Shown here: in pieces, positions 53,214 through 60,698 of the stretch | Position numbering within the stretch: the stretch's first letter is position 1 | Layout of the letters: each line of letters starts with the position of its first letter | Assembly (NCBI GenBank): GCA_963771735.1 | Contig: CAVYUN010000002.1 | Coordinates: forward strand, 744,001 to 808,000 | DNA length: 64,000 nt | Source: 66-474 sp963771735 | Lineage (GTDB): Bacteria > Pseudomonadota > Gammaproteobacteria > Xanthomonadales > Rhodanobacteraceae | Reading direction: 5' to 3' | The notes under the pieces: generated by a model | Seen by the model: the letters and a program-made list of their open reading frames with translations, nothing else | Databases searched by the model: none | Told to the model about the DNA's origin: nothing | Position numbers and translations under genes: made by a program

Positions 53214-54626
53214 TCAGCCTGCTTGATCTTTCGGTTTCCGCCGGGTGCGTGAACTGCCCAGTTTCCGTGTCAGGGTATTGCGGCCCAGCCCCAATGCCTT
53301 CGCGGCATTCTGCCGGTGTCCGTCGTGGGCGGCCAGTGCGGCGTCCAGCAACACGCGGTCGAAGCGCTCGCGTGCCCGCGCATGCAGGTCGTCCACGCCG
53401 TCGGCGAGTGCTGTATCGGCCCAGATACGAAGCGCGGCTTCCCAGCGAGTGGCGGAAGACGTTCCCGCGCGATCACCGGGCATTGCGGTTACATCGAGAT
53501 CCTCGCGCCGGATGCTCGCGCCCCGAGCGATCACCGCCAGACGTCGGCACAGGTTTTCCAGTTGCCGGACGTTGCCGGGGAAGTCCAGCTTGGCCAGCGC
53601 GCCGAGCGCGGTTTGCGTGAAGCGCTTCGAAGGAAGCTTGAGCTCGTCGGCGGCGTCGGCGAGGAACTGCTTCGCGAGGAGTGGAATGTCCTCGCGGCGT
53701 TCGCGCAGGGCTGGCAAGTGGATGCGCACCACGTCGAGGCGATGCATGAGGTCCGCGCGAAACTCGCCGCGCGCGACTTTCGCGTCGAGGTCCTGGTGCG
53801 TCGCCGCCAGCACGCGCACGTCGCTGCGGATCAGCTCGCGTCCGCCGACCCGGTAGAACTCCCCACCCGCCAGTACTCGCAACAGACGGGTCTGCAAGGC
53901 CAGCGGCATATCGCCGATCTCGTCCAGAAACAGGGTGCCTCCCTCGGCCTGTTCGAAGCGCCCGGCCGTACGCCGCTGCGCGCCGGTGAAGGCGCCGGCC
54001 TCGTGACCGAACAGCTCCGATTCCAGCAACTCCGGCGGGATCGCGGCGGTATTGAGCGCCACGAATGGCCGTGCACGGCGTGCGCTTTCCTCGTGCAGCG
54101 CGCGCGCGGCCAGTTCCTTGCCGGTACCGGTCTCGCCGGTGATCAGGACATTGAGATCGCTGGCGGCGATGCGGCCGATCAGGCGGAACACCTCGCGCAT
54201 CGTCGGGCTGTTCCCGAGCAAAGCGTGCCGTGGCGCCGTTTCGCGCGCCGCCTCGCTGGCCGGCCCCGCTTCGCTCGACACGCGCTGCACGGCGGCCGTG
54301 GCCTGGGCGAGATCGAACGGTTTCGGCAGATAGTCGGCAGCACCTTCGCGGTAGGCCGCCGCGGTGGTCGCCACATCGGTGAAAGCGCTCATCACGATCA
54401 CCGGCAGATCCGGATGCGTGGATTTCACCTCGCGCAACAGCGCCAGGCCATCGGTACCAGGCAGGCGCACGTCGCAGATCACGATGTTCGGTGCCGCCCG
54501 TCGCAGCGCATGGCGTGCGCTTTCGGCGTCGTTGAATTCGGTGACCTGGTGCCCGGCGTCACGCAATGCCGTCGCCAGCACGAAGCGTACGGAGCGGTCA
54601 TCGTCGACGATCCAGATTGTGCTCAT
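53214..54626 (-). CDS. ntrC: Nitrogen regulator NtrC (sigma-54 enhancer-binding response regulator)
   Basis: NtrC (NR-I) activates sigma-54 promoters under nitrogen limitation. The 470-residue protein has a receiver domain with phospho-Asp D52 (VICDVRLPGTDG). The AAA+ domain has Walker A GETGTGKE, the sigma-54 contact loop GAFTGA and Walker B TLFLDEIGDMP. The C-terminal Fis-type helix-turn-helix is GHRQNAAKALGLGRNTLTRKL. It overlaps ntrB by 4 bp. The predicted sigma-54 site and inverted repeats upstream of glnA, a few genes away, are its likely target. Confidence 0.95.
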   Translation of the reverse strand: MSTIWIVDDDRSVRFVLATALRDAGHQVTEFNDAESARHALRRAAPNIVICDVRLPGTDGLALLREVKSTHPDLPVIVMSAFTDVATTAAAYREGAADYLPKPFDLAQATAAVQRVSSEAGPASEAARETAPRHALLGNSPTMREVFRLIGRIAASDLNVLITGETGTGKELAARALHEESARRARPFVALNTAAIPPELLESELFGHEAGAFTGAQRRTAGRFEQAEGGTLFLDEIGDMPLALQTRLLRVLAGGEFYRVGGRELIRSDVRVLAATHQDLDAKVARGEFRADLMHRLDVVRIHLPALRERREDIPLLAKQFLADAADELKLPSKRFTQTALGALAKLDFPGNVRQLENLCRRLAVIARGASIRREDLDVTAMPGDRAGTSSATRWEAALRIWADTALADGVDDLHARARERFDRVLLDAALAAHDGHRQNAAKALGLGRNTLTRKLGSSRTRRKPKDQAG

Positions 54627-55642
54627 TCGGGTTGCTCCGCGGGTGTACGACGCGGCAGCAGCAGCACGAAACAGGATCCGGCCGGGCGCCGCTGGAAAAT
54701 CAATTCGCCACCGTGTTCGCGCGCGATCTCGCGTGCGACCGCCAACCCGAGTCCGCTGCCGTCCGCGCGTCCCGACACCATCGGTTCGAACAGGGTCGCG
54801 GCGATCGCATCCGGCACGCCATCGCCATCGTCTTCGACCTCGATGCGCAGCGCCGGCACACGCTGGCCGCGCACGTCGCGCCAGCCGGCCTCGGCGCGGC
54901 TGCGCAACAAGATTCTGCCGGCATGGGCTTCCACCGCGTTGCGTGCGAGATTCAACAAGGCCTGCAACAACCGGTCCGGATCACCTTGCCAGGCCGGCAG
55001 GCTGGGATCGTAATCGCGCACGATCGCGACATCGGTACGTTCGGCTTCCAGCAGTTCGGCCACGCGCTCAAGCATGGCGTGCACGTTCACTGCGCGCGTG
55101 CTGGTCGAGTTGCGTGTTCCGAGCAGGCGCTCGGACAACTCGGCCATGCGCGCGGATTCCTCGCGGATCAACAAAGCGAGCTCGCGTTGCCGGGTGTCGC
55201 CGGCCCGTTGCTCCAGCAATTGCGCCGCACCGGATATCGCGGCGAGCGGATTGCGGATTTCGTGGGCGAAGCCGCGTAGCGACTCGGATACCCGGTTCGC
55301 GCTTGTTGCCGGCGGAGCCGGGTGTGTCTCGACCAGGATGCCTTCGGCAAGTGCCGTGAACGAAAAGTCGAGCCGTGCTTCACGCCCGGGTGTCGCGCAG
55401 ACCGTCGCGTTATGCAGAGCCATGGTGGTGCCGTGCGCGCGTGCCTGCACGGCCATTGCGTGCAAGCGTTGACCGTCCAGCTGCAATGTCGCGAGCGTGT
55501 GTCCGAGCAGACGCGCGAGCCCGAAGCCGGTGTGCTCGGTGAAAGCCGGGTTGACCTGGGCCACCCGCAATTCGGCGTCCAGCCACGCCACGCCGGTTGC
55601 GAGTTGCCCGATCAGGTCGACGTCTGTTTTGGTGCGGGCCAT
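54623..55642 (-). CDS. ntrB: Nitrogen sensor kinase NtrB
   Basis: NtrB (NR-II) phosphorylates or dephosphorylates NtrC under control of PII. The 339-residue cytoplasmic kinase has an N-terminal PAS-like domain (about 1-105; TGVAWLDAELRVAQVNPAFT). The phospho-His H127 is in GFAHEIRNPLAAISG. The catalytic ATPase domain has LLNLARNAVEAHA, VEDDGDGVPDAIA and SGLGLAVAREIAREHGG. No membrane segments are present, as expected. It is translationally coupled to ntrC (ATGA overlap). No glnB or glnK is in the window. Confidence 0.95.
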   Translation of the reverse strand: MARTKTDVDLIGQLATGVAWLDAELRVAQVNPAFTEHTGFGLARLLGHTLATLQLDGQRLHAMAVQARAHGTTMALHNATVCATPGREARLDFSFTALAEGILVETHPAPPATSANRVSESLRGFAHEIRNPLAAISGAAQLLEQRAGDTRQRELALLIREESARMAELSERLLGTRNSTSTRAVNVHAMLERVAELLEAERTDVAIVRDYDPSLPAWQGDPDRLLQALLNLARNAVEAHAGRILLRSRAEAGWRDVRGQRVPALRIEVEDDGDGVPDAIAATLFEPMVSGRADGSGLGLAVAREIAREHGGELIFQRRPAGSCFVLLLPRRTPAEQPE

Positions 55643-55679
55643 TGCACCAATCTAGTGCGCATTGTGGCCCTCGGCAACG

Positions 55680-56336
55680 TCAGCGTGCCACACGAAAAGT
55701 GAGATTGAATCGGTGTGCGCCCGTCAATGGATGTTCGTCGATCTTGATCGGCAGCACGCCGTGATAGCGCATACGCGCCGGACCGCCCCAGACCATCACG
55801 TCACCGTGCTCGACCGCGATACGCCGCTGAGGTTCTTTGCGTGCGAGGCCGCCGAACAGGAACGTGGCTGGCAACCCCAGCGAGACCGACACGATCGGCG
55901 CCTGGCGGTCGCGCTCGTCGTGATCGCGATGCAACGTCAGCCGCGTCCCGACTGCGTAGCGATTGATCAGGCACACGTCCGGCGCGTAGCCGTCGAATCC
56001 CGCCGCGTGCGCTGCATCGCGTGCGAGTTGCGCGAACGATGCGGGCATCGCTGGCCATGGTTTGCCGGTTTCCGGGTCGGTTTCGGTGTAGCGATAGCCG
56101 CGCCGGTCGCTGAACCAACCGAGCCGGCCGCAATTGGTCATTGCCACCGACATGGCCTTGCCGCCGGGCGTGACGAGGTGGCGAAACGGAGCACGGGTCG
56201 CGATGCGTCCCGTTTCGCGCAACAAGGCTTCGCCTTGATCGAACGCAAACCCGCGCAGCAGCCATGCGCCGGGCGCGAGTTCTTCGCGGGCTTCGATCGA
56301 AGGCGAAGATTCGAACAGGGGCAGGGAGGTATGCAT
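55680..56336 (-). CDS. alkB: AlkB-like alpha-ketoglutarate-dependent dioxygenase
   Basis: AlkB removes methyl adducts (1-methyladenine, 3-methylcytosine) from DNA by Fe(II)/2-oxoglutarate oxidation. The 218-residue protein shows the iron ligands H136 and D138 (LTLHRDHDE) and H192 (YHGV), and the 2-oxoglutarate arginines R209/R215 (HRFNLTFR). MTNCGRLGWFSDRRGYRYT is the nucleotide-recognition lid. The length and motif order match E. coli AlkB. It sits between the second GNAT and ntrB, which is not a known functional link. Confidence 0.93.
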   Translation of the reverse strand: MHTSLPLFESSPSIEAREELAPGAWLLRGFAFDQGEALLRETGRIATRAPFRHLVTPGGKAMSVAMTNCGRLGWFSDRRGYRYTETDPETGKPWPAMPASFAQLARDAAHAAGFDGYAPDVCLINRYAVGTRLTLHRDHDERDRQAPIVSVSLGLPATFLFGGLARKEPQRRIAVEHGDVMVWGGPARMRYHGVLPIKIDEHPLTGAHRFNLTFRVAR

Positions 56337-56417
56337 TGCGGATCAGCCATACTGAATTCCGATTATCGCTGCCTCGACCCATGCCATGCGAGCGCGACGC
56401 AAATCGCGGGTGTGCGC

Positions 56418-56900
56418 TCACAACAAACGTTGCCAGTACGCCACGTCGATCCAGCGGTCGAACTTGAATCCGTTCTCGCGAAAATGCGCGACCTTTCTGA
56501 AACCGAACTTTTCATGCAACGCGATGCTCGGCGCATTCGGCAATGCGACGCCGGCGATGATGCAATGCACGCGGCGCTGTTTCAGGGTGTCGATCAAGGC
56601 GGCGTACAGCGCCGTCCCGTTGCCGTTGCCGACATGTCCGGATGCAAGATAGATGGTGCTTTCGAGCGCGTAACGATACGCGCTGCGGGGTTTCCACTGC
56701 GACGCGTATGCATAGCCGATCACCGTTGCGGAACATTCCGCGATCAGCCACGTACCCGCGGCGAGCGTCGCTTCGATGCGTCGCGACATTTCCTCGCTGG
56801 TGACCGGCGATTCCTCGAAAGTCGCCACGGATTCGACGACGTAGTGGTTGTAGATCGCGCAGATCGCGGATGCATCCGCCAGCGTTGCGGTGCGAATCAC
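56418..56900 (-). CDS. GNAT acetyltransferase, phosphinothricin acetyltransferase (Bar/PAT)-like
   Basis: A 160-residue GNAT of the MddA/PAT group. Starting at the GTG at 56900, the N-terminus (IRTATLADASAICAIYNHYV) matches that family. The acetyl-CoA region is STIYLASGHVGNGNGTALYA and the C-terminal motif is ALHEKFGFRKVAHFRENGFK. Relatives acetylate methionine sulfone, sulfoximine or phosphinothricin, which are glutamine-synthetase inhibitors. That is notable because it lies directly downstream of glnA on the same strand. The frame is open to an ATG at 56981, 1 bp after the glnA stop, so a 187-residue form coupled to glnA is possible. Confidence 0.83.
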   Translation of the reverse strand: MIRTATLADASAICAIYNHYVVESVATFEESPVTSEEMSRRIEATLAAGTWLIAECSATVIGYAYASQWKPRSAYRYALESTIYLASGHVGNGNGTALYAALIDTLKQRRVHCIIAGVALPNAPSIALHEKFGFRKVAHFRENGFKFDRWIDVAYWQRLL

Positions 56901-56982
56901 ACAGTCCGGGTTGCCCGCGGCACCCACTTTTCGCCCGATCGCGTCCGGCCCGCTCCGTGGCAGAGGGCCGGACGGCGACATG

Positions 56983-58392
56983 TCAGATGCTGTAATACAT
57001 CTGGTATTCGAGCGGGTGGGTGGACGCGCGGAAGGACGTCACTTCCTTCATCTTCAGCGCGATGTAGCCGTCGATGAAGTCGTCGCTCATCACGCCGCCG
57101 GCCTTGAGGAATTCGCGATCCTTGTCCAGCGCATCGAGCGCCGCGTCGAGCGAGGCGCACACTTGCGGGATGTTGCGTTCCTCTTCCGGCGGCAGGTCGT
57201 ACAGATCCTTGTCCATCGGTGCGCCCGGATCGATCTTGTTGAGGATGCCGTCGAGACCGGCCATCATCAACGCGGTGAAGGTCAGGTAGCCCGAGTTCAT
57301 CGGGATCGGGGAAACGCACTTCGATGCGGCGGCCCTTGGGATTGCTGACGTAGGGGATGCGGCACGACGCCGAGCGATTGCGGGCGGAATAGGCCAGCAT
57401 GATCGGTGCTTCGAAGCCCGGCACCAGCGCTTGTACGAGTTGGTGGTCGAGTTGGCGAAGGCGTTGATCGCGCGCGCGTGCTTGAAGATGCCGCCGATGT
57501 AGTAAAGCGCGAGTTGCGAGAGGCCGCCGTACAACTCGCCTGCAAACAGGTTCTTGCCGTCCTTGCTGAGCGACTGGTGCACGTGCATGCCGGAGCCGTT
57601 GTCGCCGACGATCGGTTTGGGCAGGAACGTGGCGGTCTTGCCTGCGGCATGGGCGACGTTGCGGATCACGTATTTCATCGTCAGCAGATCGTCAGCCTTG
57701 TGCAGCAGCGTATTGAAGCGCGTGCCGATTTCGCATTGGCCGGCGTTGGCGACTTCGTGGTGATGCACTTCGACCGTCTGGCCCAGCGACTCGAGCACCA
57801 TGCACATTTCCGCGCGCAGGTCGGCCAGCGAATCGACCGGCGGCACCGGAAAGTAACCGCCTTTCACGCCGGGGCGATGACCGTGGTTGCCTTCATCGTA
57901 CTTGTAGCGTGAACTCCAGGCCGCTTCCTCGGAGCCGATCTCGTAGAACACGCGGCCCATGTCGTTCTGCCAGCGCACCGAGTCGAATATGAAGAATTCG
58001 GGTTCCGGTCCGAAATACGCGGTGTCGGCGACGCCGGTGGATTTGAGATAGGCCTCGGCACGCCGCGCGATCGAGCGCGGATCACGTGCGTAGGCCTGCA
58101 TGGTGGAAGGTTCCAGCACGTCGCAGACGATGTTCATCTGCTTGTGCGCGGCAAACGGATCGACGAAGGCGGTGGACGGGTCGGGCATCAGGATCATGTC
58201 CGACTCGTTGATGCCCTTCCAGCCGGAGATCGAAGAGCCGTCGAACATCTTGCCGTCCTCGAAAGTCTCGGCGTCGAAGGTGTGTGAGGGAAACGCCACG
58301 TGATGCTGGACACCGCGCATGTCGGCGAAGCGCAAGTCGACGAAATCGATGCTTTCGGACTGGATGGTTTCGAGAACGTTGTCGGCGGTCAT
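56983..58392 (-). CDS. glnA: Type I glutamine synthetase, with two compensating frameshifts
   Basis: GlnA makes glutamine from glutamate, ammonia and ATP. The 469-residue frame is clear at both ends: FVDLRFADMRGVQHHVAFPS, MFDGSSISGWKGI, HHHEVANAGQCEIG and NGSGMHVHQSL, then the C-terminal MAGLDGILNKIDPG. About 42 residues in the middle are scrambled. A missing base at about 57427 turns the canonical KRLVPGFEAP into KRWCRASK, and an extra base in the GGG at 57302-57304 restores the frame before NSGYLTF. The correct sequence (ending GRRIEVRFPDP) is readable in the second frame at about 57305-57424. The adenylylation-site Tyr region lies within or beside this block. A sigma-54 promoter is upstream. 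Confidence 0.93.
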   Translation of the reverse strand: MTADNVLETIQSESIDFVDLRFADMRGVQHHVAFPSHTFDAETFEDGKMFDGSSISGWKGINESDMILMPDPSTAFVDPFAAHKQMNIVCDVLEPSTMQAYARDPRSIARRAEAYLKSTGVADTAYFGPEPEFFIFDSVRWQNDMGRVFYEIGSEEAAWSSRYKYDEGNHGHRPGVKGGYFPVPPVDSLADLRAEMCMVLESLGQTVEVHHHEVANAGQCEIGTRFNTLLHKADDLLTMKYVIRNVAHAAGKTATFLPKPIVGDNGSGMHVHQSLSKDGKNLFAGELYGGLSQLALYYIGGIFKHARAINAFANSTTNSYKRWCRASKHRSCWPIPPAIARRRAASPTSAIPRAAASKCVSPIPMNSGYLTFTALMMAGLDGILNKIDPGAPMDKDLYDLPPEEERNIPQVCASLDAALDALDKDREFLKAGGVMSDDFIDGYIALKMKEVTSFRASTHPLEYQMYYSI

Positions 58393-58430
58393 GGCAGGAC
58401 TCGGGCAGGGAAGAGAAGGTATTCGATAAA

Positions 58431-58446
58431 AGCAAATGATATGCCA
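58431..58446 (-). promoter_or_regulatory. Sigma-54 promoter of glnA
   Basis: Read on the minus strand the 16 bases TGGCATATCATTTGCT match the sigma-54 consensus TGGCAYRNNNNTTGCW at every fixed position. The site lies 39 bp upstream of the glnA ATG. Confidence 0.85.
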
Positions 58447-58479
58447 AGTTCAATAATCAATAAATTCAATCACTTCTCA

Positions 58480-58899
58480 TTAACGGCGTAAGATGTAGTT
58501 GAACCAAAATGAGTGCAAGATTTTGCACCATTGCAGGATTTTTTGCGACAAATGATGCTCACGCCAAGTCGGGTGCCAAGCGGTACCGGTTTGTCGGGTA
58601 CGCACAAGGCCACATCGCCATTGCGCATCATGGAAGCCGGTGATGAGGCACTCGCTCATCAACGGTCCGATTTGTTTCCTCGGAAGATTCACGACGCCCA
58701 CCACCAGCCGGCCTATCAGTTCTTCGGGTTTGTACAACCCCGCGACCTGCGCGCTGGATTTTTTAACGCCGATGGCTTCGCCGAAATCGACATGCAGCAC
58801 ATAGGCCGGTTTGCGTGCTTCGGCGAACACTTGCGCATCAACGATGCGGCCGACGCACAGTCCGACCTTGGCGAAATCGTCCCAGCCGATGGTTTCCAT
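58480..58899 (-). CDS. CsaA-type tRNA-binding domain protein, frameshifted
   Basis: A small OB-fold tRNA-binding (Trbp111/CsaA) protein. The first about 90 residues match: FAKVGLCVGRIVDAQVF, KPAYVLHVDFGEAIGVKKSS, and VGVVNLPRKQIGPLMSECL. After GFHDA the current frame diverges (QWRCGLVRTRQ). The expected ending is readable in another frame (NGDVALCVPDKPVPLGTRLG), which needs one base removed near 58619-58626; that frame stops at 58470-58472. As written the protein has an abnormal 40-residue tail. It is divergent from chaA. Its 3' end overlaps the glnA upstream control region. The role is not established. Confidence 0.75.
   Translation of the reverse strand: METIGWDDFAKVGLCVGRIVDAQVFAEARKPAYVLHVDFGEAIGVKKSSAQVAGLYKPEELIGRLVVGVVNLPRKQIGPLMSECLITGFHDAQWRCGLVRTRQTGTAWHPTWREHHLSQKILQWCKILHSFWFNYILRR
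58499..58530 (-). promoter_or_regulatory. Putative NtrC enhancer upstream of glnA
   Basis: Two overlapping inverted repeats lie here: the 20-nt TTGAACCAAAATGAGTGCAA (58499-58518) and GTGCAA-N4-TTGCAC (58513-58528). Half-sites resemble NtrC TGCAC/GTGCA boxes, but their order does not match the classic TGCACY-N5-RGTGCA exactly. The position, about 80-110 bp upstream of the predicted start, suits an enhancer. Confidence 0.45.
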
Positions 58900-58916
58900 C
58901 CGGCACCTCCGAAGCC

Positions 58917-60068
58917 GTGCATACTAGCGCCCCATGTCAAGCACAGGCACGCGAGACGGCAGCAAAAAGCCGATGGGCATGGCTTCGTCAATGGCCGCTG
59001 CCCGTCGCCGTTTTGATCCTCGTTACGGGCTGGTCGCTGAAGTCCTCGTTCGCGGCGAACGACTCGGGCAACTTGGCGGTTGCCGTCGCATTCGTGGCGT
59101 TCTTCGTAGGCGCACTGATGGCTGCAATCATGGCCACGCAGCATGCCGAGCATCTGGCCGAACGGTTCGGCGAACCCTATGGCACCCTGATGCTGACGCT
59201 ATCCGCGATCTCGCTGGAAATCGCGACAGTGGTCACGGTGATGCTGCACAATGCGGACAATCCGGCATTCGGCCGCGACACTATGTTTTCCGTGCTGATG
59301 ATCGTGTTGAACGGCATCATCGGCACCGCGCTGTTGGTCGGCGGTCTGCGCCATCACGAGCAGACCTACAATCTGCGTGGCGCGAAGACGTTCCTGAGCC
59401 TGCTGATCCCGCTGGCGACGCTGGCACTGATCTGGCCGGATTTCACTGTGAGTTCGAGTGTCGGAACCTTGTCGATGGTGCAAAAGGTGTTTCTGCTGGT
59501 GATGTCGTTGCTGTTGTATGCGGCATTCATGGTGATCCAGACGCGCACCCACACCGGCTTCTTCGTCGCGGAGGGCGAGGCAATGGATCAGGCACCTGCG
59601 CATCCGGAATCGTCGCATGGCTGGGTGTTCCATGCGGCACTGCTGGTTGTTTATCTGGTGCTGGTGGTGTTGCTGGCCAAGCTGTTCGCGCTGCCGCTGG
59701 AAACCGGTGTTGCGCGGCTGGAGTTGCCCGCAGCCTTGGCGGGCTTTGCGGTGGCCGTGCTGGTGCTGGCGCCGGAAGGCATCGCGGCGATCCGCGCCGC
59801 ACGGCTGAACCAGATGCAGCGGGCCATGAACATCGGGCTCGGCACGGCACTTTCGACCATCGCGCTGACGGTGCCGGCGATACTGCTGCTCGATCTGTTT
59901 TTCGGACGTGCCGCCATGCTCGGCCTCAGCCCGGCCAACATGCTGATGCTTGTGCTCACGTTCGGGGTGTCGATCCTGACGCTAGGCAGCGGCCGCACCA
60001 ATGCGATGCAGGGGCTGGTGCATCTTTTGTTGTTCCTGGCTTACGTCGTGTTGATCTTTTCACCATGA
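58917..60068 (+). CDS. chaA: Calcium/sodium:proton antiporter ChaA
   Basis: ChaA exchanges Ca2+ or Na+/K+ for H+ at the inner membrane. The protein has about eleven membrane helices and two CaCA alpha repeats, with FGEPYGTLMLTLSAISLEIA (first) and LAPEGIAAIRAARLNQMQRA (second) as the signature regions. The end matches ChaA (SGRTNAMQGLVHLLLFLAYV). The start is uncertain. GTG at 58917 opens this frame. An ATG at 58934 in another frame fits if one A of the AAAAA at 58963-58967 is extra (giving MSSTGTRDGSK then WAWLRQWPLPVAV). A CATACT -10-like element sits just upstream. It is followed 31 bp later by hemJ. Confidence 0.88.
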   Translation: MHTSAPCQAQARETAAKSRWAWLRQWPLPVAVLILVTGWSLKSSFAANDSGNLAVAVAFVAFFVGALMAAIMATQHAEHLAERFGEPYGTLMLTLSAISLEIATVVTVMLHNADNPAFGRDTMFSVLMIVLNGIIGTALLVGGLRHHEQTYNLRGAKTFLSLLIPLATLALIWPDFTVSSSVGTLSMVQKVFLLVMSLLLYAAFMVIQTRTHTGFFVAEGEAMDQAPAHPESSHGWVFHAALLVVYLVLVVLLAKLFALPLETGVARLELPAALAGFAVAVLVLAPEGIAAIRAARLNQMQRAMNIGLGTALSTIALTVPAILLLDLFFGRAAMLGLSPANMLMLVLTFGVSILTLGSGRTNAMQGLVHLLLFLAYVVLIFSP

Positions 60069-60099
60069 CATGCGGTTTTGATGCCGCACGGGGTTTCCG

Positions 60100-60522
60100 A
60101 TGCTGACTTTGTGGATGAAAGCCTTTCACATCATCGGCGTGGTCACCTGGTTCGCAGGACTGTTCTATCTGCCGCGGCTGTTTGTGTACCACGCGGAAGC
60201 GACCGAAGCCCCCATCCGCGAGCGCTTCAAGGTCATGGAGCGCCGGTTGCTGGTGATGACGCACATCGGCGGCGCGTTGGCACTCGCGTTCGGCATCGCC
60301 ACCCTCGCCACGGAACCCTTTTTCCTGCATTCCGGTTGGCTGCACGTAAAACTCGCACTGGTGCTGTTGCTGGTGATTTATCACGGCACGCTGGTGAAGC
60401 TGGTGCGTGATTTCGCACGTGACGGCTGTACTTGGTCGCCACGCGCGTTGCGTGGCTTCAATGAAATCCCCGGCGTGCTGCTGCTGGCGATCGTGATCCT
60501 GGCCGTGGTCAAGCCCTTCTAG
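60100..60522 (+). CDS. hemJ: Protoporphyrinogen oxidase HemJ
   Basis: HemJ oxidises protoporphyrinogen IX in heme synthesis when HemG/HemY is absent. The 140-residue membrane protein has four helices. The conserved N-terminal LWMKAFHIIGVVTWFAGLFY holds the heme-ligand His, followed by LPRLFVYHAEA, ERRLLVMTHIGGALAL and the LHVKLALVLLLVIYHG motif with Lys/His. Length and motif order match the UPF0093/HemJ family. It follows chaA on the same strand. Confidence 0.9.
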   Translation: MLTLWMKAFHIIGVVTWFAGLFYLPRLFVYHAEATEAPIRERFKVMERRLLVMTHIGGALALAFGIATLATEPFFLHSGWLHVKLALVLLLVIYHGTLVKLVRDFARDGCTWSPRALRGFNEIPGVLLLAIVILAVVKPF

Positions 60523-60666
60523 CGGAGCCACGCAACGCCCCGTGGCGACAGGCCCGGGCCGCCTGGCGGCCTTCGCGTCGCTACCCTCCGGGGCGGCTCT
60601 TGCCAAATCCCTTGAAATTCCGACCGCAAGCGCTACCGCGGACACACTTCCGCCCCATCGGCTTGG

Positions 60667-60672
60667 TATAGT
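60667..60672 (+). promoter_or_regulatory. Extended -10 upstream of the EAL protein
   Basis: TGGTATAGT carries TATAGT with the TG extension one base upstream. Start of transcription near 60679 leaves a leader of about 20 nt. The -35 is weak. Confidence 0.35.
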
Positions 60673-60698
60673 TTTGCAGACGCGGGGGAGCTTTCCTG

